Assembly: GCF_024730785.1 (NCBI RefSeq)
Contig: NZ_CP102830.1
Coordinates: forward strand, 2,294,001-2,358,000
Direction: 5' to 3'
From: Pseudomonas sp. LS44
GTDB lineage: Bacteria > Pseudomonadota > Gammaproteobacteria > Pseudomonadales > Pseudomonadaceae
DNA length: 64,000 nt
Part shown: piece by piece, positions 46,714-55,157 of the stretch
Layout: each line of letters begins with the position of its first letter
Numbering within the stretch: position 1 is the stretch's first letter
Notes under the pieces: generated by a model
The model's input: the letters and a program-made list of their open reading frames with translations, nothing else
What the model was told of the DNA's origin: nothing
The model's database searches: none
Program-made: the position numbers and the translations under genes

Positions 46714-47553
46714 ATGCAGCAGGAACCCATGGTAGCCAGCGCCTGGCCCAGCACCATTCTTAGCCACGCTGCGCAATACAACCTTCCGATCCATGAACTC
46801 TGCACTCGGGTCGGCTTGTGCCCCGATGCACTCCGCGATCACAGCCTCGCCATACCTGCACGCCAGGTCCTTCAGCTGTTCGATGAGTGCGCCGCAATCG
46901 GCGCCGATCCTCAATTCGGCTGCGAATTACGTGCTCGCCTGGCGACTGGTAGCTTGCAAGGCCTGAATATTCTTTTCGATACCGCGGCCACCCTCGGCGA
47001 CAGCTTGCAATGCCTAACAGAGTGCCTACCCATCTTGATGGGGCATATACAACCAGAGCTCAGTCACCACGACGGCTTCAGTCGCCTGACCTTCAACGCC
47101 ACACTACCGCCTCACGCCTTTGGCCTCGATTCGAGCCTGTTGGCTTTGGTGCGCAATATGGCGCGCCGGGTAAATCGTCGGCCGGCTGAGTTGGTTGTCG
47201 AAGCGCAGATCACCCCGGAACAGAACTGCGACGCGCTGCTGCAATCCTGGGGAATATCTTATCGGCGTGGGCCCACGCTGAGCTTGCTGCTACCCAGCGC
47301 CGCATTGGCCTGGCCGCTGCAAGGCGCCAACGACTTTCTGCACCAGTCGCTCCGCGCCACGTGGCAACAGCCGCAAGCCAATCAATCTCTGGCTGAACGG
47401 CTAACGATGGCCAAGCAGTTGCTGAAATGCTCCGATCGATCGATCGAGAGCATCGCCCTAACTAGCGGCTATCGTCAGGCAGGCAATTTCATTCGCGCGT
47501 TCCGCACGCATTACGGCATCACCCCCAAGCAATTTCGGCTCACCTGCGATTGA
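46714..47553 (+). CDS. AraC-family transcriptional regulator
   Basis: A 279-residue protein with AAGAGGAGCC before the ATG. The C-terminal AraC DNA-binding domain is visible: SLAERLTMAKQLLKCSDRSI, IALTSGYRQAGNFIRAFRTH and YGITPKQFR. The first 170 residues resemble the N-terminal domain of OruR/ArgR-like AraC proteins (DECAAIGADPQFGCEL, LQGLNILFDTAATLGDSL), which binds a small ligand. The first helix-turn-helix is shorter than usual. It lies between the octaheme cytochrome and the DUF1254 pair in the same direction, 39 bases before the latter, so control of that pair is the likeliest job. Confidence 0.85.
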   Translation: MQQEPMVASAWPSTILSHAAQYNLPIHELCTRVGLCPDALRDHSLAIPARQVLQLFDECAAIGADPQFGCELRARLATGSLQGLNILFDTAATLGDSLQCLTECLPILMGHIQPELSHHDGFSRLTFNATLPPHAFGLDSSLLALVRNMARRVNRRPAELVVEAQITPEQNCDALLQSWGISYRRGPTLSLLLPSAALAWPLQGANDFLHQSLRATWQQPQANQSLAERLTMAKQLLKCSDRSIESIALTSGYRQAGNFIRAFRTHYGITPKQFRLTCD

Positions 47554-47592
47554 CCACAGCGTTATAGCCGCCCCCATCCGCCGGAGCACACA

Positions 47593-48975
47593 ATGAAGAA
47601 CAACAGCTCGCGTATCACTAGACCACGCCTGTGCCTGCTCGCCCTGGGCCTTTGCTTTGGCCTGCCAAGCGCGCATGCCGCTCTCAGTTCGCAGCAAGCC
47701 CGCGCATTATCGGAAGAGGCCTATGTATTCGCCTACGCCAGCGCCGAACACGACAAAGTGCTGAATGCCATTGCCGCCAAGCTGCCCTATAACGTGTTGT
47801 ATGGCGAAGCGCGACTATTGGGACCGGATGATAAGAACGTGGTCTCGCCCAACAACGACACCTTCTATTCACGCGCCCTGCTTGACCTGCGCAGCGAGCC
47901 GCAGGTGCTCAGCGTGCCGGCCGAAACCCAGCGCTATTACAGCTTCCAGCTGATCGACTTGCGCACCAACAACCTCGATTACATCGGCACCCGCGCGACC
48001 GGCACCGCCGCCGGCCGCTACTTGATTGCCGGGCCGGACTGGAAAGGTGAACTGCCTGCCGGCTACAGCGGTGTGATCCGTTCGCCGAGCCGCTTGGTAT
48101 TCCTGCTTGGCCGTACCGAAGTCAAAGGCCCGGAGGATCAAGGCGCGGCTGTCGTGCTCAAGGAGTACCGTTTGCAGAGCCTCTCCGCTGCGCTTAAACA
48201 AGAGCCGCCAGTCGCGTTGCCCAAACTGACACTGCCGCCGTACAGCAACACCAAGGACGGCAAGGCCAGTGCCCTGTTCGACATTTTCAATGGCCTGGCG
48301 GCGCTGCACGCCTGGTCGCCGGAAGAACAGGCACAGCTCCAGCGCTTCGCGGAAATCGGCGTGGGTCCGGGGCTGGCTTTCAATCCTCCCAAGGAACTCG
48401 CCAGCGCCATCGCCGAAGGCGCCGAAGCAGCCCGCGCCAAGGTCAGAGCTGCATCATCGAGCATTTCTCCAAATCGTAACGGCTGGTACAGCTCGCCGGC
48501 CAATGCCGGGCATTTCGGCAGCGATGACTTGACGCGTGCGGCCGCGGCTTGGCGTTACATCTATGTCAACGATCCGGCTGAAGCCCTGTACCCGATTGCC
48601 CTGCAGGACAGCCACGGCCAGCCGCTCAATGGCGGCAAGCGCTACCGTCTGCACTTCGCCGCTGGGCAGTTACCGCCGGTTAATTCCTTCTGGTCGTTGA
48701 CCCTCTATGACAGCCAAACCCAGCTGCTCGTCGCCAACCCCATCAAACGCTATTCGATTGGCGATCGCACGCCTGGGCTGGTCTACGACGCCGATGGCGG
48801 CCTGACTCTGTACATCCAGAACGAACAACCCACCACTGCCGCGCAACAGGCTAACTGGCTGCCCGCGCCGCAAGGTCCGTTCAACATGTTGCTGCGCCTT
48901 TATCTGCCCAAGGAACCGGCGCTCAAGGGCATCTATCAGCTGCCGGGCATCACGCCGGTCGACGCGGAGCAATGA
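47593..48975 (+). CDS. Exported DUF1254/DUF1214 family protein
   Basis: A 460-residue family member with a Sec signal peptide (RLCLLALGLCFGLPSAHA). Signature blocks are SPNNDTFYSRALLDLR, YYSFQLIDLRTNNLDYIGTR, GRYLIAGPDWKGELPAGY, FWSLTLYDSQTQ and a C-terminal LLRLYLPKEPAL. The N-N-D-T-x-Y motif is shared by the next gene. Its stop overlaps that gene's start by four bases (ATGA), so the two are translated together. It resembles the pair at 2022-4996 in arrangement. The function is unknown; it acts outside the inner membrane. Confidence 0.82.
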   Translation: MKNNSSRITRPRLCLLALGLCFGLPSAHAALSSQQARALSEEAYVFAYASAEHDKVLNAIAAKLPYNVLYGEARLLGPDDKNVVSPNNDTFYSRALLDLRSEPQVLSVPAETQRYYSFQLIDLRTNNLDYIGTRATGTAAGRYLIAGPDWKGELPAGYSGVIRSPSRLVFLLGRTEVKGPEDQGAAVVLKEYRLQSLSAALKQEPPVALPKLTLPPYSNTKDGKASALFDIFNGLAALHAWSPEEQAQLQRFAEIGVGPGLAFNPPKELASAIAEGAEAARAKVRAASSSISPNRNGWYSSPANAGHFGSDDLTRAAAAWRYIYVNDPAEALYPIALQDSHGQPLNGGKRYRLHFAAGQLPPVNSFWSLTLYDSQTQLLVANPIKRYSIGDRTPGLVYDADGGLTLYIQNEQPTTAAQQANWLPAPQGPFNMLLRLYLPKEPALKGIYQLPGITPVDAEQ

Positions 48976-50378
48976 GCATGACGAGCCTTCCTTTCAGTCG
49001 CCGGAATTTTCTTGCGGGCGCGACGGTTCTTGGCGCCAGCCTGGCCTGTCCCAGCTGGTTGCTGGCTGCCGCGCAACCACTGACAGCCGATCCGGCCGAG
49101 TTCCAGGCCATCGCTCGTGACGCCTGGATCTATGCCTACCCGATGCTCATGCATTACCAAACCATGCAGAAGCAGGCACTCAATCCAGACACCAGCGAAT
49201 ACGTGGGCGGCTTCGGCAAGTTCCGCCATTACAGCGAACTGTTCACGCCGAAGAACCGCGATATCGTCACGCCGAACAATGACACGCCCTACTCCTGGGC
49301 CTGGCTCGATCTGCGCGCCGAACCCTGGGTACTGAGCGTGCCGGCGGTGGATGACAAGCGCTATTACGTGCACCAGTTGGTCGACCAATACACGCAGAAC
49401 TTCGCTTACGTCGGAGTGCTCAGCACCGGACGTGCAGCAGGCGACTATCTGATCGCTGGCCCGAACTGGCAAGGCGCCACGCCGCCCGGTATCAAGCAAG
49501 TGCTACGCAGCGAGACGGAGATCGTCATGATCCTCGGCCGTACCGGCCTCAACAGCCATGATGACCTCCCCGCCGTGCGTGCCATCCAACAGCAGTACAA
49601 GCTACGCGCCCTGCACGACTTCGCCAGCACTCCCGCGCCGGCAGCCGCACCGACAATCGACTGGCTGCCCTGGGATATCAAAACCGGCTTGGGTGCAGGC
49701 TTCATCGCCCATCTCAATCAGCTGCTGACCCTCTGCCCAGTAGTCGAATCGGAACGTGGGTTGCGCGAGCGTTTCGCTCGGATCGGTATCGCTCCCGGCC
49801 AACCATTCGATGCCGCAGCCCTCAGCGCGGCACAGCGCCAGGCCTTGATCGCCGGCATCCAGCAGGGGCAAGCCGACCTGAAGGCGATCACCGAGAAGCT
49901 GCCGCGGCCGATCAGCATGTTCGGCGACCGCACCGCCCTGGCCAACGATTACCTCAAACGCGCCATGGGCGCCGCCTTGGGCATCTATGGCAACAGCATC
50001 GAGGAAGCCTTCTACACCGGCACCAAGCTGGACGGCAGCGGTCAGCCGCTGATGGCCGGGCAGAAATACCGCTTACGTTTTGCGCCCAATCAGCTGCCAC
50101 CGGCCAGTCAATTCTGGTCGCTGACGCTCTACGATCTGCCTGACCGGCAACTGGTGGAAAACTCGATCGACCGCTACAGCTTGAGCAGCCGCGACAGCCT
50201 CCAGCGTGATGCCGACGGAGGCCTCACCCTGGTGATCCAAACGGTGCCCCCAACCGAACAGAGCAACTGGCTACCGTCAGCAGCCAAAGGCCCCTTCTTC
50301 ATTACCTTGCGCCTCTACGGCCCCAGTGAGGACGTACGCACAGGCAAATGGCGGATGCCGGTGGTTGAACGGGTGTAA
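48972..50378 (+). CDS. Tat-exported DUF1254/DUF1214 family protein
   Basis: A 468-residue paralogue of the preceding protein, with blocks TPNNDTPYSWAWLDLR, YYVHQLVDQYTQNFAYVG, GDYLIAGPNWQGATPPG and FWSLTLYDLPDRQ in the same order. Unlike the other three members in the window, its leader carries a twin-arginine motif (FSRRNFLAGATVLG), so it should be exported folded by Tat, possibly with a bound cofactor or partner. A bidirectional terminator follows. The function is unknown. Confidence 0.83.
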   Translation: MSMTSLPFSRRNFLAGATVLGASLACPSWLLAAAQPLTADPAEFQAIARDAWIYAYPMLMHYQTMQKQALNPDTSEYVGGFGKFRHYSELFTPKNRDIVTPNNDTPYSWAWLDLRAEPWVLSVPAVDDKRYYVHQLVDQYTQNFAYVGVLSTGRAAGDYLIAGPNWQGATPPGIKQVLRSETEIVMILGRTGLNSHDDLPAVRAIQQQYKLRALHDFASTPAPAAAPTIDWLPWDIKTGLGAGFIAHLNQLLTLCPVVESERGLRERFARIGIAPGQPFDAAALSAAQRQALIAGIQQGQADLKAITEKLPRPISMFGDRTALANDYLKRAMGAALGIYGNSIEEAFYTGTKLDGSGQPLMAGQKYRLRFAPNQLPPASQFWSLTLYDLPDRQLVENSIDRYSLSSRDSLQRDADGGLTLVIQTVPPTEQSNWLPSAAKGPFFITLRLYGPSEDVRTGKWRMPVVERV

Positions 50379-50392
50379 ATCGCCCACAAGAA

Positions 50393-50420
50393 AAAACGGC
50401 CACCCTAGGGTGGCCGTTTT
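50393..50420. terminator. Bidirectional intrinsic terminator
   Basis: A perfect stem AAAACGGCCACCC/GGGTGGCCGTTTT with a two-base loop, carrying A-runs and T-runs on both sides, lies between convergent genes (DUF1254 on plus, TRIC-family on minus). Confidence 0.85.
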
Positions 50421-50443
50421 GTTTAGCGAGGCGTACGCGATGC

Positions 50444-51067
50444 TCAGCTTCGATCGAGCAGATGGAAGCGCGGTAGTGACAGATGCCAGTAGATCGCCGC
50501 CAAGCGGATCAGCAATACCGTCAACATTGCCAAACCCGTGGCCATCCAATGGGCGATGCCGATCTGCTGCAAGAGGATGAACATCAACGACCCGGCAATA
50601 CAGGCGGTGGCGTAGATTTCCTTCTGGAAAATCATCGGAATCTCGTTGCACAAGACATCCCGCATGACCCCGCCGGCCACCCCCGTCATCACCCCCATGA
50701 TCACTGCCGTACTGATGGGCGTGCCGTGCTGGAGCGCGACCTCGGTGCCTATCACCGTAAACACCGCCAGGCCAAAGGCATCGGCGATCAACAGGCCCGT
50801 CTCATGAATCGGCCGGGTCAACCGCACCCATAACACCGTGCCAATTGCCGCCAGCGAGGCGATCAGAATGTAGGTGTCGTTGCGAATCCAGCTGACCGGG
50901 TAGTTATTCAGAATCACATCGCGAAGCGTGCCGCCACCCAACGCAGTGACGATGGCAATCACCAGCACGCCAAACAAATCCATGGATTTGCGGCCCGCCA
51001 TAAGCGCGCCGGTAATAGCAAAAACCACGACTCCGAACAGGTCCGACAGGTAGAAAAGCTGTTCCAT
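50444..51067 (-). CDS. TRIC/UPF0126-family membrane channel
   Basis: A 207-residue membrane protein with seven predicted helices and two similar halves, each holding the glycine-rich motif of the family: ALGGGTLRDVILNNYP in the first half and GVAGGVMRDVLCNEIP in the second. This inner-membrane family forms trimeric cation channels related to the TRIC channels of animals. It begins 6 bases after the gor stop codon, so gor and this gene are co-transcribed. What it adds to glutathione metabolism is not evident. Confidence 0.88.
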   Translation of the reverse strand: MEQLFYLSDLFGVVVFAITGALMAGRKSMDLFGVLVIAIVTALGGGTLRDVILNNYPVSWIRNDTYILIASLAAIGTVLWVRLTRPIHETGLLIADAFGLAVFTVIGTEVALQHGTPISTAVIMGVMTGVAGGVMRDVLCNEIPMIFQKEIYATACIAGSLMFILLQQIGIAHWMATGLAMLTVLLIRLAAIYWHLSLPRFHLLDRS

Positions 51068-51073
51068 GATGTC

Positions 51074-52432
51074 TCAGGCGCTAACAGGGGCGCGCATGGT
51101 AACAAACTCCTCAGCCATGGACGGATGCACGCCCAGGGTTTCGTCGAACACCTGCTTAGTCGCCCCAGCCTTCAAGGCCACCGCTAATCCTTGGATGATT
51201 TCTCCTGCATCCGGACCCACCATGTGACAGCCCAATACGCGGTCGCTCTTGGCATCCACGACCAGCTTCATAAAGGTGCGCTCCTGGGATTCGGTCAGCG
51301 TCAGTTTCAAGGCGCGGAAGCGACTCTCAAAAATCTTCAGCTCATGCCCGGCCTCGCGCGCCTGCTCTTCGGTCAGACCGACCGTACCGATATTAGGCAG
51401 ACTGAATACAGCAGTGGGGATGTGCGCATAATCCACCGGACGATATTCCTCCGGCTTGAACAAACGCCGCGCCACAGCCATCCCTTCGGCCAGCGCCACC
51501 GGAGTCAGTTGGACACGTCCGATCACGTCGCCAATGGCCAGGATCGACGGTTCGCTAGTTTGAAACTGCTCATCGACCTGGATGAAGCCGCGCTTATCCA
51601 GCGCCACGTCGACGTTCTCCAGCCCCAGGTTGTCGAGCATTGGCCGGCGGCCAGTGGCGTAGAACACGCAATCAGCCTCCAGTTCGCGACCGTCCTTGAG
51701 CGTGGCGCGCAGGCTGCCATCGGCTTGCTTGTCGATACGCGCGATATCCGCATTGAACTGCAGCTCCAGGCCCTTACGCTCCAACTCTTCACGCAGATGC
51801 GTGCGCACCCCGCCATCGAAGCCACGCAGGAACAACTCGCCGCGATACAGCAGCGTGGTTTGCGCGCCTACACCGTGGAAGATCGAGGCGAACTCCACCG
51901 CGATATAGCCGCCACCGACCACCAGCACGCGTTTGGGCAACTGCTTGAGGAAGAACGCCTCGTTGGAGCTGATCGCATGCTCCTGGCCCGGAATGTCGGG
52001 TATCTGCGGCCAGCCGCCGGTGGCGAGCAGAATGTGCTGAGCGCTATAGCGCTTACCATCGACTTCGACGTGATTCGCGTCGATCAATTTGGCATGGCTT
52101 TCCAGCAGGGTGACGCCGGAATTGACCAGCAAGTTGCGGTAAATGCCGTTGAGACGCTGGATCTCTCGATCCTTGTTGCCGATCAAGGTCGGCCAATCGA
52201 AATCCGCACGTGGCAACGACCAGCCGAAGCCTTTGGCTAGTTCGAAATCTTCGGAAAAGTGCGCGCCGTAGACCAGCAGCTTTTTCGGTACACAACCAAC
52301 GTTCACGCAGGTGCCGCCCAGATAACGGCTTTCTGCTACCGCCACGCGAGCGCCATAACCGGCGGCAAAACGAGCCGCGCGCACACCGCCAGAACCGGCG
52401 CCAATGACAAATAAATCGAAGTCGTAAGCCAT
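51074..52432 (-). CDS. gor: Glutathione reductase
   Basis: A 452-residue FAD enzyme that reduces glutathione disulfide with NADPH. The start [11 protein letters not shown] has AAGGAGACG upstream and is preferred to an ATG nine codons earlier. Seen are the FAD loop [18 protein letters not shown], the redox pair in [15 protein letters not shown], the pyridine-nucleotide loop [19 protein letters not shown], and the C-terminal active His in [10 protein letters not shown]. The CVNVGC form separates it from lipoamide dehydrogenases. It lies upstream of the TRIC-family gene. Confidence 0.92.
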   Translation of the reverse strand: MAYDFDLFVIGAGSGGVRAARFAAGYGARVAVAESRYLGGTCVNVGCVPKKLLVYGAHFSEDFELAKGFGWSLPRADFDWPTLIGNKDREIQRLNGIYRNLLVNSGVTLLESHAKLIDANHVEVDGKRYSAQHILLATGGWPQIPDIPGQEHAISSNEAFFLKQLPKRVLVVGGGYIAVEFASIFHGVGAQTTLLYRGELFLRGFDGGVRTHLREELERKGLELQFNADIARIDKQADGSLRATLKDGRELEADCVFYATGRRPMLDNLGLENVDVALDKRGFIQVDEQFQTSEPSILAIGDVIGRVQLTPVALAEGMAVARRLFKPEEYRPVDYAHIPTAVFSLPNIGTVGLTEEQAREAGHELKIFESRFRALKLTLTESQERTFMKLVVDAKSDRVLGCHMVGPDAGEIIQGLAVALKAGATKQVFDETLGVHPSMAEEFVTMRAPVSA

Positions 52433-52527
52433 CAACACGTCTCCTTGAATAAGCGCCAAGCATACCGCAAACGCAGCCGCCGCCAGCCGGCGGGCCTAGA
52501 CTGCCAAGACGAGAAAGGAGAATGCCC

Positions 52528-52950
52528 ATGCGCCCTACTCTCACTCATATCGCACTGCACGTTCCCGATTTGGATGCCTGCTTGCAGTTCTATAGCCGCT
52601 ACTGCGGTATGCGGGTAATCCATGAGCGAGCCGGGAAAGGTTCACGGATTGTCTGGATGGCCGAACCGGGCAAAGAGCACCAATTCATTTTCGTCATCAT
52701 GCCCGGTGGTAACGACCGGCAACTCGCCGCCGACGACTACAGTCATTTCGGCTTTGCTCTGGACAGTCGCGAGCAGGTCGATGCAATCGCCACGCAGGCA
52801 GCGAAGGATGGCTGCCTGGTCTGGGCTCCGCGCAACGAGCCTTACCCAGTCGGTTACTACTGCGGCTTACGCGACCCGGCGGGCAACTATGTCGAGTTCA
52901 GCTACGGCCAACCGCTCGGGCCAGGGTCGGAAGAAATGCCGATCCCCTAG
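52528..52950 (+). CDS. VOC/glyoxalase-family protein
   Basis: About 140 residues. The second of two in-frame ATGs (MRPTLTHIALHV) is chosen because AAAGGAG is then at a normal distance. The fold shows the two beta-alpha-beta-beta-beta modules of the VOC family, with possible metal ligands His (THIALHV), Glu (KEHQFIF), His (SHFGFAL) and Glu (NYVEFSYG). This resembles glyoxalase I and related lyases, but the substrate is not set by the sequence. The two flanking genes run on the opposite strand. Confidence 0.82.
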   Translation: MRPTLTHIALHVPDLDACLQFYSRYCGMRVIHERAGKGSRIVWMAEPGKEHQFIFVIMPGGNDRQLAADDYSHFGFALDSREQVDAIATQAAKDGCLVWAPRNEPYPVGYYCGLRDPAGNYVEFSYGQPLGPGSEEMPIP

Positions 52951-52972
52951 CAAAACCCAATCAGCAGAAACA

Positions 52973-52998
52973 CGAAAGCCACCCGCGGGTGGCTTTCG
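52973..52998. terminator. Bidirectional terminator, perfect palindrome
   Basis: A 26-base perfect palindrome (CGAAAGCCACCC and its complement meeting at GC) lies between convergent VOC and galU genes. Confidence 0.75.
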
Positions 52999-53015
52999 CT
53001 TGGATCAGGACCGGA

Positions 53016-53855
53016 TCAGTACGCTTTACCGGTTTTGTAGTAATTCTCGAAGCAGTAATTGGTAGCGTCGATGTAGCCTTCCGCGCCACCGCAATCGAAG
53101 CGCTTGCCTTTGAATTTATAGGCCAGCACGCAACCGTCCTGCGCTTGCTTCATCAGCGCGTCAGTGATCTGGATCTCACCGCCTTTGCCCGGCTCGGTCT
53201 TTTCGATCAGATCGAAAATGTCCGGAGTAAGGATGTAACGACCGATGATCGCCAGGTTGGAAGGTGCATCTTCCGGTTTCGGCTTCTCGACCATGGTGTT
53301 CACACGGTAAATGTCGTCACGGATCATTTCGCCGGAGATCACACCGTACTTGGAGGTTTCCTCCGGTGGTACTTCCTGGATGGCGACGATAGAGCAACGG
53401 AACTGGTTGTAGAGTTTGACCATCTGGGTCAGAACGCCGTCACCCTCGATGTTCAGGCACAAGTCGTCGGCCAGCACTACGGCGAATGGCTCATCGCCAA
53501 TCAGCGGGCGACCGCTGAGAATCGCATGCCCCAAACCTTTCATTTCCACCTGACGGGTGTAGGAAAAGCTGCACTCGTCGATCAGGCGACGGATACCGAC
53601 CAGGTATTTTTCCTTGTCGGTGCCTTTGATCTGGTGTTCCAACTCGTAACTGATATCGAAATGGTCCTCCAGCGCACGCTTGCCACGGCCCGTCACGATG
53701 GAGATTTCCTTCAACCCAGCATCCAGTGCTTCTTCAACGCCGTACTGGATTAGTGGCTTGTTCACCACCGGCAGCATTTCCTTGGGCATGGCTTTGGTTG
53801 CAGGCAGAAAACGGGTGCCGTAGCCGGCAGCCGGGAACAAGCATTTCTTGATCAT
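53016..53855 (-). CDS. galU: UTP-glucose-1-phosphate uridylyltransferase
   Basis: A 279-residue enzyme that makes UDP-glucose from UTP and glucose-1-phosphate for envelope polysaccharides. The N-terminal nucleotide-binding segment PAAGYGTRFLPATKAMPKEM is intact, followed by LADDLCLNIEGDGVL and VEKPKPEDAPSNLAI. Length and sequence match Pseudomonas GalU throughout. Its own promoter is predicted at 53896-53924. The gene ends at a shared palindromic terminator. Confidence 0.95.
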   Translation of the reverse strand: MIKKCLFPAAGYGTRFLPATKAMPKEMLPVVNKPLIQYGVEEALDAGLKEISIVTGRGKRALEDHFDISYELEHQIKGTDKEKYLVGIRRLIDECSFSYTRQVEMKGLGHAILSGRPLIGDEPFAVVLADDLCLNIEGDGVLTQMVKLYNQFRCSIVAIQEVPPEETSKYGVISGEMIRDDIYRVNTMVEKPKPEDAPSNLAIIGRYILTPDIFDLIEKTEPGKGGEIQITDALMKQAQDGCVLAYKFKGKRFDCGGAEGYIDATNYCFENYYKTGKAY

Positions 53856-53895
53856 GAGAGTCCTTCGAAACGAGGGGGCACACGGAATGCCGCGC

Positions 53896-53924
53896 AGTCT
53901 AATCAGCCGGCAGCGCCCTTACAA
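53896..53924 (-). promoter_or_regulatory. Predicted sigma-70 promoter of galU
   Basis: On the minus strand TTGTAA (53919-53924) and TAGACT (53896-53901) are separated by 17 bases, about 40 bases before the galU start codon. Confidence 0.45.
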
Positions 53925-54070
53925 TGGCTCAACCAGTGACGACAACTCTTGGATAGAGAAACTCGCGCTAAGAGAGTTCCCGGCGACAAGAAATATTGAC
54001 GTGTTCAGCACTCTAAGGAGCGACAAAGTGACTTGAGAAGGCCTTATGAAAGGCTGAAATAGCGATGAGA

Positions 54071-54157
54071 TGGTGCCCGAAGCCGGACTCGAACCGGCAT
54101 GACCTCGCGGTCGAGAGATTTTAAGTCTCCTGCGTCTACCGATTTCGCCATTCGGGC
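54071..54157 (-). tRNA. tRNA-Leu (anticodon UAA)
   Basis: An 87-base cloverleaf with encoded CCA. The acceptor stem pairs GCCCGAA with TTCGGGC, the anticodon loop reads CTTAAAA, a long variable arm is present as expected for leucine, and the T-loop is GGTTCGAGTCC. Confidence 0.95.
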
Positions 54158-54261
54158 GGCAGCGCGTACATCGTATAGCGGAACAGCAACTTCTTGATGA
54201 GCGCAGGAATATATACAGCCCACCCTGTTGGGCGCAAGTTTTCCACGCACACCAGATAAAC

Positions 54262-54298
54262 AAAAAGCCCCGTAAATCATGGATTTACGGGGCTTTTT
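54262..54298 (-). terminator. Strong intrinsic terminator between tRNA-Cys and tRNA-Leu
   Basis: A perfect 17-bp stem (AAAAAGCCCCGTAAATC with its complement) with a three-base loop ends in TTTTT in both directions. It divides the tRNA-Gly/tRNA-Cys unit from tRNA-Leu. Confidence 0.85.
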
Positions 54299-54302
54299 AT
54301 AC

Positions 54303-54376
54303 TGGAGGCCGATGTCGGAATCGAACCGGCGTACACGGATTTGCAATCCGCTGCATGACCACTCTGCCAACCGGCC
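54303..54376 (-). tRNA. tRNA-Cys (anticodon GCA)
   Basis: A 74-base cloverleaf with encoded CCA. Acceptor GGCCGGT pairs with its 3' partner apart from a weak pair near the base, the anticodon loop is ATTGCAAAT, and the T-loop is GGTTCGATTCC. Confidence 0.95.
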
Positions 54377-54420
54377 TCAAAACGAAGACGCCGCATTCAG
54401 CGGCGCCAACGTCAACAAAT

Positions 54421-54496
<76 letters not shown>

Positions 54497-54516
54497 ATGT
54501 CTTGGTGACGGGCGCC

Positions 54517-54544
54517 ATTCTATAGATTCAGAACGCCTCGTCAA
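54517..54544 (-). promoter_or_regulatory. Predicted promoter of the tRNA-Gly/tRNA-Cys unit
   Basis: On the minus strand TTGACG (54539-54544) and TAGAAT (54517-54522) are 16 bases apart, about 20 bases before the tRNA-Gly gene. Confidence 0.6.
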
Positions 54545-54563
54545 CCCTTTGATTCAAAAAAGC

Positions 54564-55124
54564 TTATTTCTTCTCGGCGGCTGTACTGAGGTGCGGCCAG
54601 GCAGCTACCAAGTATTGCAGCATGGACCACAGGGTCAGCGCCGCAGCGACAATCAACAGCACATATCCACCAAGCACCCAGGCATTCATCAGTGCGGGAT
54701 TGGCCAGCAGGATGACCAGTGCCAGCATCTGCGCCGCTGTCTTCCATTTACCTAGATTGGAAACCGCCACATGAGCCCGAGCACCTAGCTCTGCCATCCA
54801 CTCGCGCAATGCGGAGATGACGATTTCGCGACCGATGATGATGGCCGCCGGCAGCGTCAGCCAGAAATTGGCATGCTCCTCGACTAGTAAAACCAGCGCG
54901 ACGGCCACCATCAACTTATCTGCCACCGGATCGAGAAAGGCCCCGAACGGCGTGCTTTGCTCCAGCCGCCGCGCCAAGTAACCATCAAGCCAATCGGTTA
55001 ACGCAGCCAGCCCGAATACTGCGCTGGCTGCCAAATGGCTCCAGGCAAACGGCATGTAGAACAATAGGATGAAGATCGGAATCAGCAGAACGCGTAGTAC
55101 GGTAATCAGATTTGGAATATTCAT
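54564..55124 (-). CDS. pgsA: CDP-diacylglycerol-glycerol-3-phosphate phosphatidyltransferase
   Basis: A 186-residue inner-membrane enzyme for phosphatidylglycerol synthesis. The CDP-alcohol phosphotransferase motif is intact: [11 protein letters not shown] followed by [11 protein letters not shown], giving D-x2-D-G-x2-A-R-x8-G-x3-D-x3-D. Several hydrophobic helices surround it. It lies 33 bases after uvrC on the same strand in the usual Pseudomonas order gacA-uvrC-pgsA-tRNAs. Confidence 0.95.
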   Translation of the reverse strand: MNIPNLITVLRVLLIPIFILLFYMPFAWSHLAASAVFGLAALTDWLDGYLARRLEQSTPFGAFLDPVADKLMVAVALVLLVEEHANFWLTLPAAIIIGREIVISALREWMAELGARAHVAVSNLGKWKTAAQMLALVILLANPALMNAWVLGGYVLLIVAAALTLWSMLQYLVAAWPHLSTAAEKK

Positions 55125-55157
55125 CGGTACGACTAGGCTGCGAGATGAGCGGGCATT

